From the NCBI RefSeq assembly GCF_009674605.1, contig NZ_WKJO01000001.1:1550001-1614000 (forward strand): DNA of 64,000 nucleotides, written 5' to 3'. The position numbers were made by a program, and so were the translations under genes. This DNA is from Haloferax litoreum. GTDB taxonomy: Archaea > Halobacteriota > Halobacteria > Halobacteriales > Haloferacaceae. How positions within the stretch are numbered: position 1 is the stretch's first letter; every line of letters starts with the position of its first letter. The notes beneath the pieces were generated by a model. That model did not search any database, had not been told where the DNA came from, and saw nothing but the letters and a program-made list of their open reading frames with translations. This document shows positions 51,532-60,236 of the stretch, piece after piece.

Positions 51532-52203
51532 TCAGTCGTCAGCAGGTGCGGCAGGTGCCTCGTGTTCTGGCGCGAAGTCTTCGTAGTGGACGACTTCGTC
51601 GACGGGGCGACGGTACTTGGCCTCGGCCTGCAGTTCGCCGGCGTCTTCGGCGGGGATACCCATCGTCATGAGCATGACCGGTTCGTACTGCTCGCCGTCG
51701 ATGTCGAACGCGTCGAGGACGGCGTCGGGGTCGAACCCACCGATGGGGCAGGTGGCGACACCCTCGTCCCACGCGGCGTGCATGAGTGCCATCGCGACCA
51801 GTGACGTAGAGCGAACGGTCCAGACGCGGCGCTCCTGTTCTGGCAGGTCCGCCATGCCGGCGATGTTTTCGAGGATGCCGTCGCGGACCTCCTCGTTCGG
51901 GAGGTAGCCCTTTTCGAGCATATCGTCGGCGACGGTTTCTGCGTGTGCCTCGGGGTCTTTGTTGCCCAGGACGATGACCGACGCGGCGGCACCCGTGACG
52001 TGTTCTTGGTCGTAGGAAGCCTCGCGCAGGGCCGCTTTGGTCTCGTCTTCCCGGAGGACGACGAACTCCCACGGCTGAAGGTTGTAACTCGACGGTGCCT
52101 GAATCGCGTTCTCGAAGATTGTCTCGAGCGTTTCGTCGTCGAGCGGTTCGTCAGCGTATTCGTGGACCGAACGACGAGTCGTCACGACCTCTGTGAAGTC
52201 CAT
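51532..52203 (-). CDS. nitroreductase family FMN oxidoreductase
   Basis: 223 residues. N-terminal TRRSVHEYADEPLDDETLE is the FMN-phosphate binding RRS motif; APSSYNLQPWEFVVL and CPIGGFDPDAVLDAF complete the nitroreductase fold. The length fits NfsB/YodC-like enzymes, which reduce quinones or nitroaromatics with NAD(P)H. The physiological substrate is unknown. A Pro/Ala-rich tail ends the protein. Confidence 0.92.
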   Translation of the reverse strand: MDFTEVVTTRRSVHEYADEPLDDETLETIFENAIQAPSSYNLQPWEFVVLREDETKAALREASYDQEHVTGAAASVIVLGNKDPEAHAETVADDMLEKGYLPNEEVRDGILENIAGMADLPEQERRVWTVRSTSLVAMALMHAAWDEGVATCPIGGFDPDAVLDAFDIDGEQYEPVMLMTMGIPAEDAGELQAEAKYRRPVDEVVHYEDFAPEHEAPAAPADD

Positions 52204-52333
52204 CGTTCCCCTCCAAGGACGATACGATAATAGGGCGTTGCAATGCGGGCTAAACCGCCGATTCCAGTGTGTTCGCAGGCCTCATTCCACTGATTTCACC
52301 AGGTGACACTCGTGTCACTTGGGCCGGGGTGCT

Positions 52334-52768
52334 TCACCGGACAATCGTCACCGGAACTGGTGCGCGACGGACGACTTCTTCGGCGACACTCCCGAGAACG
52401 AATCGTGAGACACCGGTCCGTCCGTGACTCCCCATCACGACGTGGTCGTAGTCCGCCTCTTCGCTACTCAACACGTCCACGATGGTCTTCGCAGGATTCC
52501 CAACGTCGATGACGTCATCGGCCATCCGGTCGTCGTCGACGAGGCCCACTTCCGCTTTCACCTCGGCGAACGTCTCGCGCGCCTCGCGTTTCTCGTCTTG
52601 GTACCACTCCTCGGACCCGCTGAGTGCTCGTTCTCGATAGTCGGCGTCTGCGGGGTTGATGACTTTCAAGAGCGTGAATCGAGCGTTCGGCCACTCCGAG
52701 ACGGCGAACCGAAGCGCAGCGACAGACTGCGGTGACCCATCGACGGGGACGAGGACGTGTTCGGCCAT
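52334..52768 (-). CDS. universal stress protein (ATP-binding UspA type)
   Basis: 144 residues from MAEHVLVPVDGSPQSVAALR. The nucleotide motif is complete: VVMGSHGRTGVSRFVLGSVAEE fits G-2x-G-9x-G-S, unlike the other Usp in this window. The N-terminal VPVDGS strand is canonical. Probably a homodimeric stress ATPase or signalling protein. Confidence 0.92.
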   Translation of the reverse strand: MAEHVLVPVDGSPQSVAALRFAVSEWPNARFTLLKVINPADADYRERALSGSEEWYQDEKREARETFAEVKAEVGLVDDDRMADDVIDVGNPAKTIVDVLSSEEADYDHVVMGSHGRTGVSRFVLGSVAEEVVRRAPVPVTIVR

Positions 52769-52856
52769 ATCTTCGCCTACTCGGCAGGAGGACAAAAACC
52801 GCCCGGCGAAACGGGTGCCGCCACCGTTGTCACGTGGACGCGCTGTCGTTCTATCG

Positions 52857-54740
52857 TCAGTCGCCGTGCCGCGTCACGCAGGTCGACAGGCCCTTCAGTT
52901 CGACTGGTTCGGAGTTGTCCGGCGAGTAGACGACCATCTGACCCTTCTCCATGTACGGCACCTTGTCTTCGAGGTTCGGCGGGATGTTGACGCTCTTGAT
53001 GGCGTCTTCGTCGCCGAGGTTGAGGACGACTTTCGTGTTGATTTGCTTGAAGACGGAGTCGGCGATGTCCTGTGGGTCCTGCGTGATGAGGAACAACCCG
53101 AGTCGCTCTTTTCGGCCCTGTTTAGCCGCCTCGGTGAACTTCTCAATGACCTTCCGCGCCTGCACGGTGTCGGCGTTGGTCAAGAAGTTGTGCGCCTCGT
53201 CCATCCCGAGGACCAGCGGTGTCTCCTTGATTCGCTCGCTGGTCGGGTCGTTCGAGAGTTTGTCGTCGATGAGGAGTGCAGAGACGGCGAGGACGAACAG
53301 TTCTTTCGCCCGACTCGACGAGAGGTGGTACGTTGGGACGACGGTCAATCCGCCGGGACGGACGAGTTCGTGGTCGAGGTCCGTGATGGGTCGTGCGTCT
53401 TGGTCGAACACGCCGTTCGGGACGCCGCGAACCCGACGTTTCACCGCGTCGAACGTGGCCTCGTGGACGCGACCCGACTCGTCGAGTTCCTCTTTGAGCG
53501 CGGGGTCGTCGAGGAACGTCAGGAACTCGCGGTAGGTTCCGCTGTCGCCGTAGTTGCGGAAGAAGCGGTTGAGGAGTTCCAGCAACGCCGGGTACTGGTT
53601 GTCGTTGAGGCTACTGCCGGCGACCAACCACGGCAGGTCGCGGGCCATCGAGAAGGGGATGGTGAACTCCAACTGCTCCGCCCTGTGGTTCGACCCGGGG
53701 TACGACGACCCGTCCATCTTCGGGACGAGTGCGAGCGTGTCGTCGTGCCCGCCGTGGGCGATACCTTCACGCTCGTAGCGTCGGGCGGTTTCGTCGTCCA
53801 TGTCCGGGTTGTCGTCGTGCATCTGTGCGTACTCGTCTTGCGGGTCGAACTGGACGACTGCGGTCTGCACCTGGCGCCCGTCGTCCATCTCGTAAGTGCG
53901 CTCCGACGAGAGGTACTGCCGAAGCATGTTCTTCGACCCGTGCGTCTTTCCGGACCCCGTCCCCCCGGCGACGAGCGTGTGTCGAAACACGAGTGGGTCA
54001 CCGTCGGTGTAGTCGTCTTTCAGTCGGTAGTCGATGGTCGGCGGTTGGGCCGCCGTTCTGACTTTCTCCCCACCGACGGAGAGGTGGCCGAGGAAGACAC
54101 CGGCTTCGGGAATCTTCAGGCCGGTCTTGATTTGCGTCGCGTCGTCTGCTTCACCCACCGTCGCGCCGGGTTTGGGCACGCGGTCCACCATCCGGCGCTT
54201 GAGGTCGCCGCGGTCCGAAAAGAGGACGGCGATGGGTTCGAGTTCGGCCATGAACTTGTAGTCGCGTTCTTCGAACTCGTCGGATGGGCGGCGCATCGCA
54301 CGCCGCGCGTGAATCTCGGTGGCGTCGTCGGCCTGGAACTCCTGGGCGTATTCGAGGCCGACGATGCGACAGAACAGCAGTTCGTCGTCGGGGTAGGGGA
54401 CGATGAGGTACTTCCCGAGGCGGACGTGTTCGCGGTTCCCGGCCGTGACGAACGCACGGAGCGTCGTCCGTTCGTGGTCTTCGGAGACGCGGAGGCCCTG
54501 TGAGACGGCTATCGCGCCGACACCGCGTTCGGTGCCGACGGGGTCGGCGTCGTACTCCTCGAACTGGAGGTCACCGCCAGTGCCTGCGCCTGCCTCGGCA
54601 GTGGACGACGCGGACTCGTCGTCCGTCTGGTGGGTCTCGGTGTCGTCGTCACCCGAGGGGCGTCGACCCTCGCGTTCGTCTCGGTCCGTCCCGTCGGTGT
54701 CGTCGCCGACGTAGTCGTTGAAGTCCCCCAGGTCGGTCAT
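52857..54740 (-). CDS. herA: HerA-family DNA translocase/helicase
   Basis: 627 residues. An acidic disordered N-terminus (1-60) is followed by a HAS-barrel-like domain and a RecA-like ATPase with Walker A GGTGSGKT at 259-266 and Walker B LVLGMDEAHNF. The sensor segment LFLITQDPQDIADSVFKQI is typical of HerA/FtsK-like motors. HerA forms a hexamer that works with NurA in DNA-end resection with Mre11-Rad50. The NurA gene lies on the same strand upstream, separated by one opposed small gene. Confidence 0.9.
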   Translation of the reverse strand: MTDLGDFNDYVGDDTDGTDRDEREGRRPSGDDDTETHQTDDESASSTAEAGAGTGGDLQFEEYDADPVGTERGVGAIAVSQGLRVSEDHERTTLRAFVTAGNREHVRLGKYLIVPYPDDELLFCRIVGLEYAQEFQADDATEIHARRAMRRPSDEFEERDYKFMAELEPIAVLFSDRGDLKRRMVDRVPKPGATVGEADDATQIKTGLKIPEAGVFLGHLSVGGEKVRTAAQPPTIDYRLKDDYTDGDPLVFRHTLVAGGTGSGKTHGSKNMLRQYLSSERTYEMDDGRQVQTAVVQFDPQDEYAQMHDDNPDMDDETARRYEREGIAHGGHDDTLALVPKMDGSSYPGSNHRAEQLEFTIPFSMARDLPWLVAGSSLNDNQYPALLELLNRFFRNYGDSGTYREFLTFLDDPALKEELDESGRVHEATFDAVKRRVRGVPNGVFDQDARPITDLDHELVRPGGLTVVPTYHLSSSRAKELFVLAVSALLIDDKLSNDPTSERIKETPLVLGMDEAHNFLTNADTVQARKVIEKFTEAAKQGRKERLGLFLITQDPQDIADSVFKQINTKVVLNLGDEDAIKSVNIPPNLEDKVPYMEKGQMVVYSPDNSEPVELKGLSTCVTRHGD

Positions 54741-54892
54741 GTTCCAACGCTTGCAGGCGGTGTGTAAAAATCCTCACGTCGCCGAGGCGGCCCGGTGGCG
54801 TCGCACGTTCGACCACCGGTATTGCCGTGCGCTCTCGTGCGTGTGTCACGTTCCCGCGGACGACTTTTCTGTGTCGAATCCGTATAGCACGC

Positions 54893-55249
54893 ATGCTTCT
54901 CGTCCGCGGCCACGGTGGTGGGACGGCGCTCACCGGAACCATCTTCGAACGAGGTGAGGAAGCGCCGACGTATCGCGGTGCGCCCAACGAAGATGCGCCC
55001 TACGTCTGGGTCTGCGACGAGTTCTACGAAGTCGAAAGCGGTGGGAGTGAGACGGTCATCGACGGCCGGACGATTCGAGTCGCGTTCGACACGCCACTCC
55101 CGCGAGGATTCGACACCCGCGAACAGGCGCTGACGGCCGCAAAAGAACATATCCGGACCCAGTTCGCACGCGTCGGCGTCGACAGCGATGCGGTTCGAAT
55201 CGAAGTCATCAGACCCGACGAAGAGGGACGACCGGAGGAGACGACGTGA
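54893..55249 (+). CDS. small haloarchaeal protein between herA and nurA (perhaps DUF7113)
   Basis: 118 residues, MLLVRGHGGGTALTGTIFER. A beta-rich core (PYVWVCDEFYEVESGG, RTIRVAFDTPLPRGFDTREQ) and a helical end (ALTAAKEHIRTQFARVGV). I associate it weakly with DUF7113. Its stop is one base from the stop of nurA on the other strand, and its promoter region is shared with herA. Conservation of this placement would point to a role in end resection. Confidence 0.65.
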   Translation: MLLVRGHGGGTALTGTIFERGEEAPTYRGAPNEDAPYVWVCDEFYEVESGGSETVIDGRTIRVAFDTPLPRGFDTREQALTAAKEHIRTQFARVGVDSDAVRIEVIRPDEEGRPEETT

Positions 55250-55250
55250 C

Positions 55251-56525
55251 TTACTCGTCTTCGTCCACCCAGCGGATGTTGTCGTAGCTTTTCATCAGGT
55301 CCGACCCGAGTTTCTCCGCGAGTTTTCGTCTGAGGGCGGCCTTCTCGCCGACGCTCACCCGCGCCAGTTCGTCTGCTTTCTCGACTGCGAGTGGCGGTCC
55401 ACGCGTCGCCGCGACGTCGCGCACGACGTGGCGCATCAGTTTCTCTCGCGTCGCTTCGTCCTTGGTGAACGCGTAGGGTGCCTCGACTCGGTAACAGACG
55501 TCGGTTCGCGGGTCGTACAGCACGAAGAACGTGACCGTGTAGTCTGCCGGGTCGAGGTGTCGTTCGACGCCGAACGCGTCGCCATCGGCGCTCATCTGCC
55601 GGTCCGACCCGCCGCGAGAGACGAACCAGTTCGTAAACGTCAGCGCGTCGGTCCGCCTGTCGTCTCCGTCTGGCCCCTCGTGTCGTTCGAGGAGTCTGAC
55701 GAAGAACGAGGCGTCGTCGACCCACGGGACGTCGCCCGACCCGTTCTCGCGGAAGTGTCTCTGTACCGTGCGAACGATGTGCTTCGCGCCGGGGTTCTTG
55801 ACGAACCCAGTGATGGGAACGTCGCGCTCGACGAATCGCTCGACGAGACGGACGTAGTTCTCGACGATGGCTGTCGGTTTCGCGTCGCGGGCGAGGTCCT
55901 TGAGTTCCGCGTCGCGGTCCCGCCAGTTCAGGAGTTGCTTCGGGTAGAGTGGCCCGTCGAGGACGAGGAGGTCCGACACGTCGTCGGCGTGTTCGAGTGC
56001 GTGGGCGCTCTCTGCGAGGTACAACGAGAGCGCGTGGACGACGCCCTCGGCGTAGCGGTTGACTCGGGGCGCGCGGAGAATACGTCTGCGGGCGTACCCC
56101 TCGTCGGACTTGTGCCACTCGTCGGTATCGAAGACGGAGAACGAGTCACGGGTGTGCACGGTCATGACGATAGACCGCGAGCGGTGGAGGTCGAGGTCAG
56201 ACGGTTCGGCCGCCATCGCGGCGTGGGCCACGTCGAGGACGAGGCCGTTCTTGAACGTCGTCGGGTTGATGGTCCCCGAGTCGAGGCCGTGGACCGTCGG
56301 AAACGGTGCGTCGACGAGTGCAACGTCGTCGATGGCCGCCGCGTGGAGGCGTTGCTCGCCGACCGGTTCGACGATTGGATTCTCACCATCGACCGGCACG
56401 AGTGGGTCTAACCACGATTCCCAGACCGTCCGTGCGAGGTCCTCGTAGTCGGTGTCGTCGACCGAGTCGGCGATGGAACTCGCCATGGAGGCGATGTCGT
56501 CCACGTGGACGGGGTCGAGGGTCAT
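55251..56525 (-). CDS. nurA: NurA-domain 5'-3' nuclease
   Basis: 424 residues. The NurA core is recognised from VHGLDSGTINPTTFKNG (first Asp metal ligand), LLVLDGPLYPKQL (second Asp) and the C-terminal VEKADELARVSVGEKAALRR helix. Together these fit the RNase-H-like fold. NurA degrades DNA ends with HerA, encoded about 0.5 kb away on the same strand. A longer N-terminus than in Sulfolobus precedes the first motif. Confidence 0.88.
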   Translation of the reverse strand: MTLDPVHVDDIASMASSIADSVDDTDYEDLARTVWESWLDPLVPVDGENPIVEPVGEQRLHAAAIDDVALVDAPFPTVHGLDSGTINPTTFKNGLVLDVAHAAMAAEPSDLDLHRSRSIVMTVHTRDSFSVFDTDEWHKSDEGYARRRILRAPRVNRYAEGVVHALSLYLAESAHALEHADDVSDLLVLDGPLYPKQLLNWRDRDAELKDLARDAKPTAIVENYVRLVERFVERDVPITGFVKNPGAKHIVRTVQRHFRENGSGDVPWVDDASFFVRLLERHEGPDGDDRRTDALTFTNWFVSRGGSDRQMSADGDAFGVERHLDPADYTVTFFVLYDPRTDVCYRVEAPYAFTKDEATREKLMRHVVRDVAATRGPPLAVEKADELARVSVGEKAALRRKLAEKLGSDLMKSYDNIRWVDEDE

Positions 56526-56633
56526 ACCTCGGCGTCGTCGCCGACGGTGAAAAATCCGACCGTCTTCTGACCCGTGGGAGATAGCTCGGTCCCGGCACGC
56601 TCATATCACTTCGTTTCCAAGCTTCCGGTGACG

Positions 56634-57293
56634 ATGTCAGTCAGCGCGGTCGGGTTCGACCTCGACTACACACTCGCCGTCCCCACACGGGACCGCGAGA
56701 CAATCCTCTCTGAGGCCGCGGCAGCGGCGGGTGCACCGCCACTCTCTCGAGAGGCGTATCTCCGGGCACACCAAGAGAACCTCACGCGCGAGACGCGCGC
56801 GCCGATTTTCGAGGACCTGCTCGCCGAACACGACTCCGCCGTCGACCCAGAACACGTCGCGACGGCGTACCGGGAGCGCATCACGGATGCAGTCGTCCCT
56901 GTCGGCGGCGTCGAAGCGATGCTCACCGGTCTCCGGACGACGTACCGAGTCGGTCTCTTGACCAACGGTCCAGTCGTCGCACAGGAGGACAAAATCGACA
57001 AACTCGGGTGGCGAGACCACTTCGATACGGCGCTCGTGACCGGTGCACTTCCCGCGGGAAAACCGGACGTTCGGTCCTTCGAAGCGCTCCTCGATGGCCT
57101 CGATACCTCACCCGAAGAGACCGTCTACGTCGGCGATAGCGTCCACCACGACATCGCCGGCGCGTACGATGCCGGAATGCTTCCGGTGCAGGTCGTCGGT
57201 TCTGACTGCGACGACCCGGACCCGCGTGCTATCGCGCACATCCCGCGCGAGACGTTGCCGACCAGACTCCCAGAACTCCTCGCAGACCTGTAA
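56634..57293 (+). CDS. HAD-superfamily hydrolase
   Basis: 219 residues from MSVSAVGFDLDYTLAVPTRD. Motif I FDLDYT with the nucleophilic Asp, motif II LLTNGP, motif III Lys in AGKPDVRSFE and motif IV VYVGDSVHHDIAGAYDAG are all present, with a helical cap of class I type. Likely a phosphatase of the phosphoglycolate/pyrophosphatase-like group. Substrate unknown. Its stop abuts the stop of the next gene on the other strand. Confidence 0.92.
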   Translation: MSVSAVGFDLDYTLAVPTRDRETILSEAAAAAGAPPLSREAYLRAHQENLTRETRAPIFEDLLAEHDSAVDPEHVATAYRERITDAVVPVGGVEAMLTGLRTTYRVGLLTNGPVVAQEDKIDKLGWRDHFDTALVTGALPAGKPDVRSFEALLDGLDTSPEETVYVGDSVHHDIAGAYDAGMLPVQVVGSDCDDPDPRAIAHIPRETLPTRLPELLADL

Positions 57294-57728
57294 TCACGCC
57301 GTTTCGGCGTGGTCGGTATCGCTGTCTTCTCCCGTCCCATCTGCACCGTCGGCCTCGAGCGCTGCGACCAGTGCGCGGAAGGCAGGAAGCGTCCACTTGA
57401 CCTGCGCACCGTCTTCGACGAACACGAGCGTTCGCGGCGGGCGGACAGCCTTGGGTCGAACCCGAAGGCCCTGTTCACCGGCCGCCTCAGCGGTCACGTC
57501 GGGGTGCGAGACGAACTCGATGCGTGCTCGGTCGGGTTGGACGTACACTTCGGCGACGCGCGTGTCGTTCGCTGCAACCGCGTACGCGAAGGCACCGTCG
57601 TCGGTCGGTTCCACGTCGGGGTCGGCATCGACCACCGAGAGCATCGCGAACGCTGCTTCGTGGCCGGTCAGTTCGGAGGCGAGTAGTTGCGCGATGCGTG
57701 TCCCGTCGGCGAGTCTGTCGACGACCAT
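57294..57728 (-). CDS. conserved haloarchaeal protein, unassigned
   Basis: 144 residues beginning MVVDRLADGTRIAQLLASEL. An alpha/beta domain of about 120 residues (TRVAEVYVQPDRARIEFVS, LRVRPKAVRPPRTLVFVE) is followed by an acidic tail. No domain recognised and no catalytic motif. It lies 60 bp after the DUF2240 gene on the same strand, and the two may be co-transcribed. Confidence 0.65.
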   Translation of the reverse strand: MVVDRLADGTRIAQLLASELTGHEAAFAMLSVVDADPDVEPTDDGAFAYAVAANDTRVAEVYVQPDRARIEFVSHPDVTAEAAGEQGLRVRPKAVRPPRTLVFVEDGAQVKWTLPAFRALVAALEADGADGTGEDSDTDHAETA

Positions 57729-57788
57729 ACTCCTCGTTCGGCGGCGAGTGGTTTCGGGGTGTCGCTTCGAGAGCAGTGTGAAGCGCGT

Positions 57789-58235
57789 CTATCCGGACAG
57801 ACCGTGCTTCGCCTTCGACGCCGCTTCGTCCACGTCCACGTCTTTCTCGCGGGCGAAGAGAACGGCGGCGGCCTCTGCGGTCACGCCGAGATTCGACTGG
57901 CGTTCGTTGATGCCGGCAACGGCCGCCTGCTTTTCGATGCCGGCGGCGACGCAGGCGTCGAGAATCTGCTCGAAGGCAGACTGCTCGCGAAGGACAGATG
58001 CGTCGGGTTCGAACTCTTCGGGAATCTGGACGTCGGCGGGGTCGAATGCCGCGACGACGTCGCCGTCGTCGCGTTCGACGAGTCCGCGACCTGCGGCGAG
58101 GTCGATGAGGCGCTTGGCTTGGTCGGGTGAGAACCAGTCGCGGTCGAGGGACAGGGCGACGACGAACTCGCCTTCGCCCAGTCGGGTCGACCCGTGCTGA
58201 CGGAAGGGGACGGCGACGGTGACGTCGAGACTCAT
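57789..58235 (-). CDS. DUF2240 family protein
   Basis: 148 residues. MSLDVTVAVPFRQHGSTRLG followed by FVVALSLDRDWFSPDQAKRL matches DUF2240, an archaeal domain whose first part resembles a winged helix. The C-terminal half (FEQILDACVAAGIEKQAAVA) is helical. No biochemical role is known. Divergent from rps8e, with which it shares a 129-bp promoter region. Confidence 0.85.
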   Translation of the reverse strand: MSLDVTVAVPFRQHGSTRLGEGEFVVALSLDRDWFSPDQAKRLIDLAAGRGLVERDDGDVVAAFDPADVQIPEEFEPDASVLREQSAFEQILDACVAAGIEKQAAVAGINERQSNLGVTAEAAAVLFAREKDVDVDEAASKAKHGLSG

Positions 58236-58364
58236 CGGTTCGACGGCGGGTGCGGGTGAACTAAACGGTTTGTGTTGCTCGCGGCGGTCTCAGAGCGTGC
58301 TGTGGCACCACTTGACGAGAGTTGATTCGAGCGATTCAAGTAGTCACCGAGGTTTTTACCCCGT

Positions 58365-58739
58365 ATGAAGGACCAAGGACGCTCCAAGCGGAAGCGGACC
58401 GGTGGACGGCTCAAGCCGTCTTCGAACAAGAAGCGCTACCAGCTGGGTCGAGAACCCGCCGCGACGACGGTTGGCGAACCCCGATTCCAGGTCATCGACT
58501 CCCGCGGTAACAACGAGAAGCTCCGCATGCTCTCGACCAACGTCGCGCAGGTCGCCGACGGTGCCGAGGTCACGGAAGCCGACATCGAAGGTGTCGTCGA
58601 CAACCCGTCGAACGTCAACTACGCTCGCCGGAACATCATCACGAAGGGTTCCATCATCGACACGAGCGCCGGTCGCGCCCGCGTCACGTCCCGACCCGGA
58701 CAGGACGGTCAGGTCAACGCAGTTCTCGTCGAAGAGTAA
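58365..58739 (+). CDS. rps8e: ribosomal protein S8e (eS8)
   Basis: 124 residues, beginning MKDQGRSKRKRTGGRLKPSS, then NKKRYQLGREPAATTVGEPR. The archaeal short form of eS8, lacking the eukaryotic insertion. KVGRG-like repeats are replaced by NIITKGSIIDTSAGRARVTS. Component of the small ribosomal subunit. A textbook hairpin and T-run terminator follows its stop. Confidence 0.97.
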   Translation: MKDQGRSKRKRTGGRLKPSSNKKRYQLGREPAATTVGEPRFQVIDSRGNNEKLRMLSTNVAQVADGAEVTEADIEGVVDNPSNVNYARRNIITKGSIIDTSAGRARVTSRPGQDGQVNAVLVEE

Positions 58740-58748
58740 CCTCTTTCA

Positions 58749-58779
58749 CCGCGTCGAGATTCGACGCGGCCCCGTTTTT
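58749..58779 (+). terminator. terminator of rps8e
   Basis: CCGCGTCGA-GAT-TCGACGCGG, a perfect 9-bp stem with a 3-nt loop, followed by CCCCG and TTTTT. It lies 10 bp after the stop codon and is the clearest terminator in the window. Confidence 0.7.
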
Positions 58780-58895
58780 GCAGGCTGAGCGACAGCGACG
58801 CGTACGCGTGGGTACTGCACGTCGACCCCTGTCGAAATCGTTCGCAACCGAGAAAAACTGCGATAGCGTACTGTTCGGGGAGCGGTGGGGCCCGT

Positions 58896-59897
58896 TCAGG
58901 GCGTCGGTGCGGCCTTCTGGAGTGCCGTCTCGGCGATGTTGCCACCGTAGTCGGCGCTCCGCGAGACGGAGTCGACGACGAGGCCGAGCAGTTGTGCACG
59001 GCCCGGGTCGAGGTCACGGAGGAGTTCGTCGATTTTACGGGCGCGTTCGTCGATTTCCTGCACCGCCTCGCGGGACTCGTTCGCGAGACGGGTCGCTTCG
59101 TTGCTGTCTTCGGCGAAGAGGGCGTCCATACCGCCGTTGACGACTTTCTTCGACTCTTCGAACAGTTCCTCGATGGCCGCGATAATCTCTTCGCTCACCG
59201 GTTGTTCGAAGTTCAACGAGAGGTGTGCAATCTTCGTCGCGTGGTCGCCGATGCGTTCGAGTTGGCGCGCCGCGGACTGGTAGTCGAAACAGACCTCACG
59301 GGGGAGGCCGAGTTCCTCGGCGGCCTTCGGGGTGCGGAGCGTCGCACGGAAGATTCGGGAGACGACCATCCAGAGGCGGTCCACGTCGTCGTCGCGCTGA
59401 ATGACGTCGTGGGCGAGGTCTTCGTCCATCTCTGCGATGGCGGCGATGGCGTCTTCGAGCATCGAGAGGGCGATGAGTCGCATGCGCGTGACCGCGTTGT
59501 GGATGGAGAGTTCCGACGAGTCGAGGAGGTCACGGATGACGACGCGGTCACGGGTCTCTTCGAGAACTTCGAGGCCGACGAGGCTCTGGGTGGCCTCCCG
59601 GATAGTCCGGCGCTGGTCGGTCGTGATTCGTCCACTCTCCAGCGCGATGATGTCGAACCCGCTGACGTACATCGTCATGACCGCGCGCGTGAGTTCGTCA
59701 CCTTCGAGGTTCGAGATGTCGAGCGTCCCTTCGGTTCGTTCCTCTTCGGACCGCGGCGTCAAGAACAGCGAGTCGCCCTCGGGATAGAACTCGACTTCGC
59801 TCCCGGCGGAGACGCCGTTCTCGGTCGCCCAGTCTTTGGGAATAGAGACAGTGTAGGTGGAACCGCCCGTCACCTGCACCTTTCGGGTTTCGACCAT
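58896..59897 (-). CDS. phoU: PhoU-family phosphate regulator with N-terminal SpoVT/AbrB domain
   Basis: 333 residues. Residues 1-48 form a swapped-hairpin AbrB-type DNA-binding domain (MVETRKVQVTGGSTYTVSIP then KDWATENGVSAGSEVEFYP). Two helical PhoU repeats follow, with RQLERIGDHATKIAH carrying the E-x-x-x-D metal motif and a weaker second copy near SRSADYGGNIAETA. The fusion suggests that this PhoU can bind DNA directly and control the divergent pst operon. A leaderless promoter is predicted. Confidence 0.9.
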   Translation of the reverse strand: MVETRKVQVTGGSTYTVSIPKDWATENGVSAGSEVEFYPEGDSLFLTPRSEEERTEGTLDISNLEGDELTRAVMTMYVSGFDIIALESGRITTDQRRTIREATQSLVGLEVLEETRDRVVIRDLLDSSELSIHNAVTRMRLIALSMLEDAIAAIAEMDEDLAHDVIQRDDDVDRLWMVVSRIFRATLRTPKAAEELGLPREVCFDYQSAARQLERIGDHATKIAHLSLNFEQPVSEEIIAAIEELFEESKKVVNGGMDALFAEDSNEATRLANESREAVQEIDERARKIDELLRDLDPGRAQLLGLVVDSVSRSADYGGNIAETALQKAAPTP

Positions 59898-60168
59898 ACG
59901 CGTCTCTGGACCTCATCGCACAATAAAACTGTCTATACCTATATACTAATTGAACGGATTACCATCTAGGTACGAGAACAGACGAAATTGGGCCGTATTT
60001 CTCGACTGTTCCGACTGCTCTGGAGTCGGACGTGGTCGTTCATATCCCCGTACAGCAGTACGTACACGGATGCCGTGACAGCAGTTCACACTCGCCAGAC
60101 CCGTATATTTTGGGCTGTGACGGCACGCCCTCTCTCGGCGTGATCGAAGGCGTTGTCATCCGTGTCAC

Positions 60169-60185
60169 ACATATCAGAACATATC
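60169..60185 (+). promoter_or_regulatory. ACATATC direct repeats upstream of pstS
   Basis: ACATATC at 60169-60175 and at 60179-60185, exactly 10 bp apart, so both lie on the same face of the helix just upstream of the TATA boxes. A candidate phosphate-response site. Confidence 0.45.
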
Positions 60186-60207
60186 TCTATATATTTGTCA
60201 TAGCAGA

Positions 60208-60215
60208 GTATTTAC
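60208..60215 (+). promoter_or_regulatory. TATA box of pstS
   Basis: GTATTTAC, 22-29 bp before the ATG at 60237, with no Shine-Dalgarno between, so a leaderless pstS transcript is expected. Confidence 0.5.
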
Positions 60216-60236
60216 CCACAAATCGACTCGAAATCG

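Larger units (their letters stand above)
59898..60236. promoter_or_regulatory. 339-bp divergent control region of phoU and pst
   Basis: No gene fits here. CAATAAAA at 59921-59928 is the phoU TATA box on the minus strand (TTTTATTG, about 28 bp before its ATG). Near the middle TCCGACT (60010-60016) pairs with AGTCGGA (60024-60030). Towards pstS there is an ACATATC direct repeat, a second TATA-like TATATATTTG at about 60188-60197, and GTATTTAC. Confidence 0.6.
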
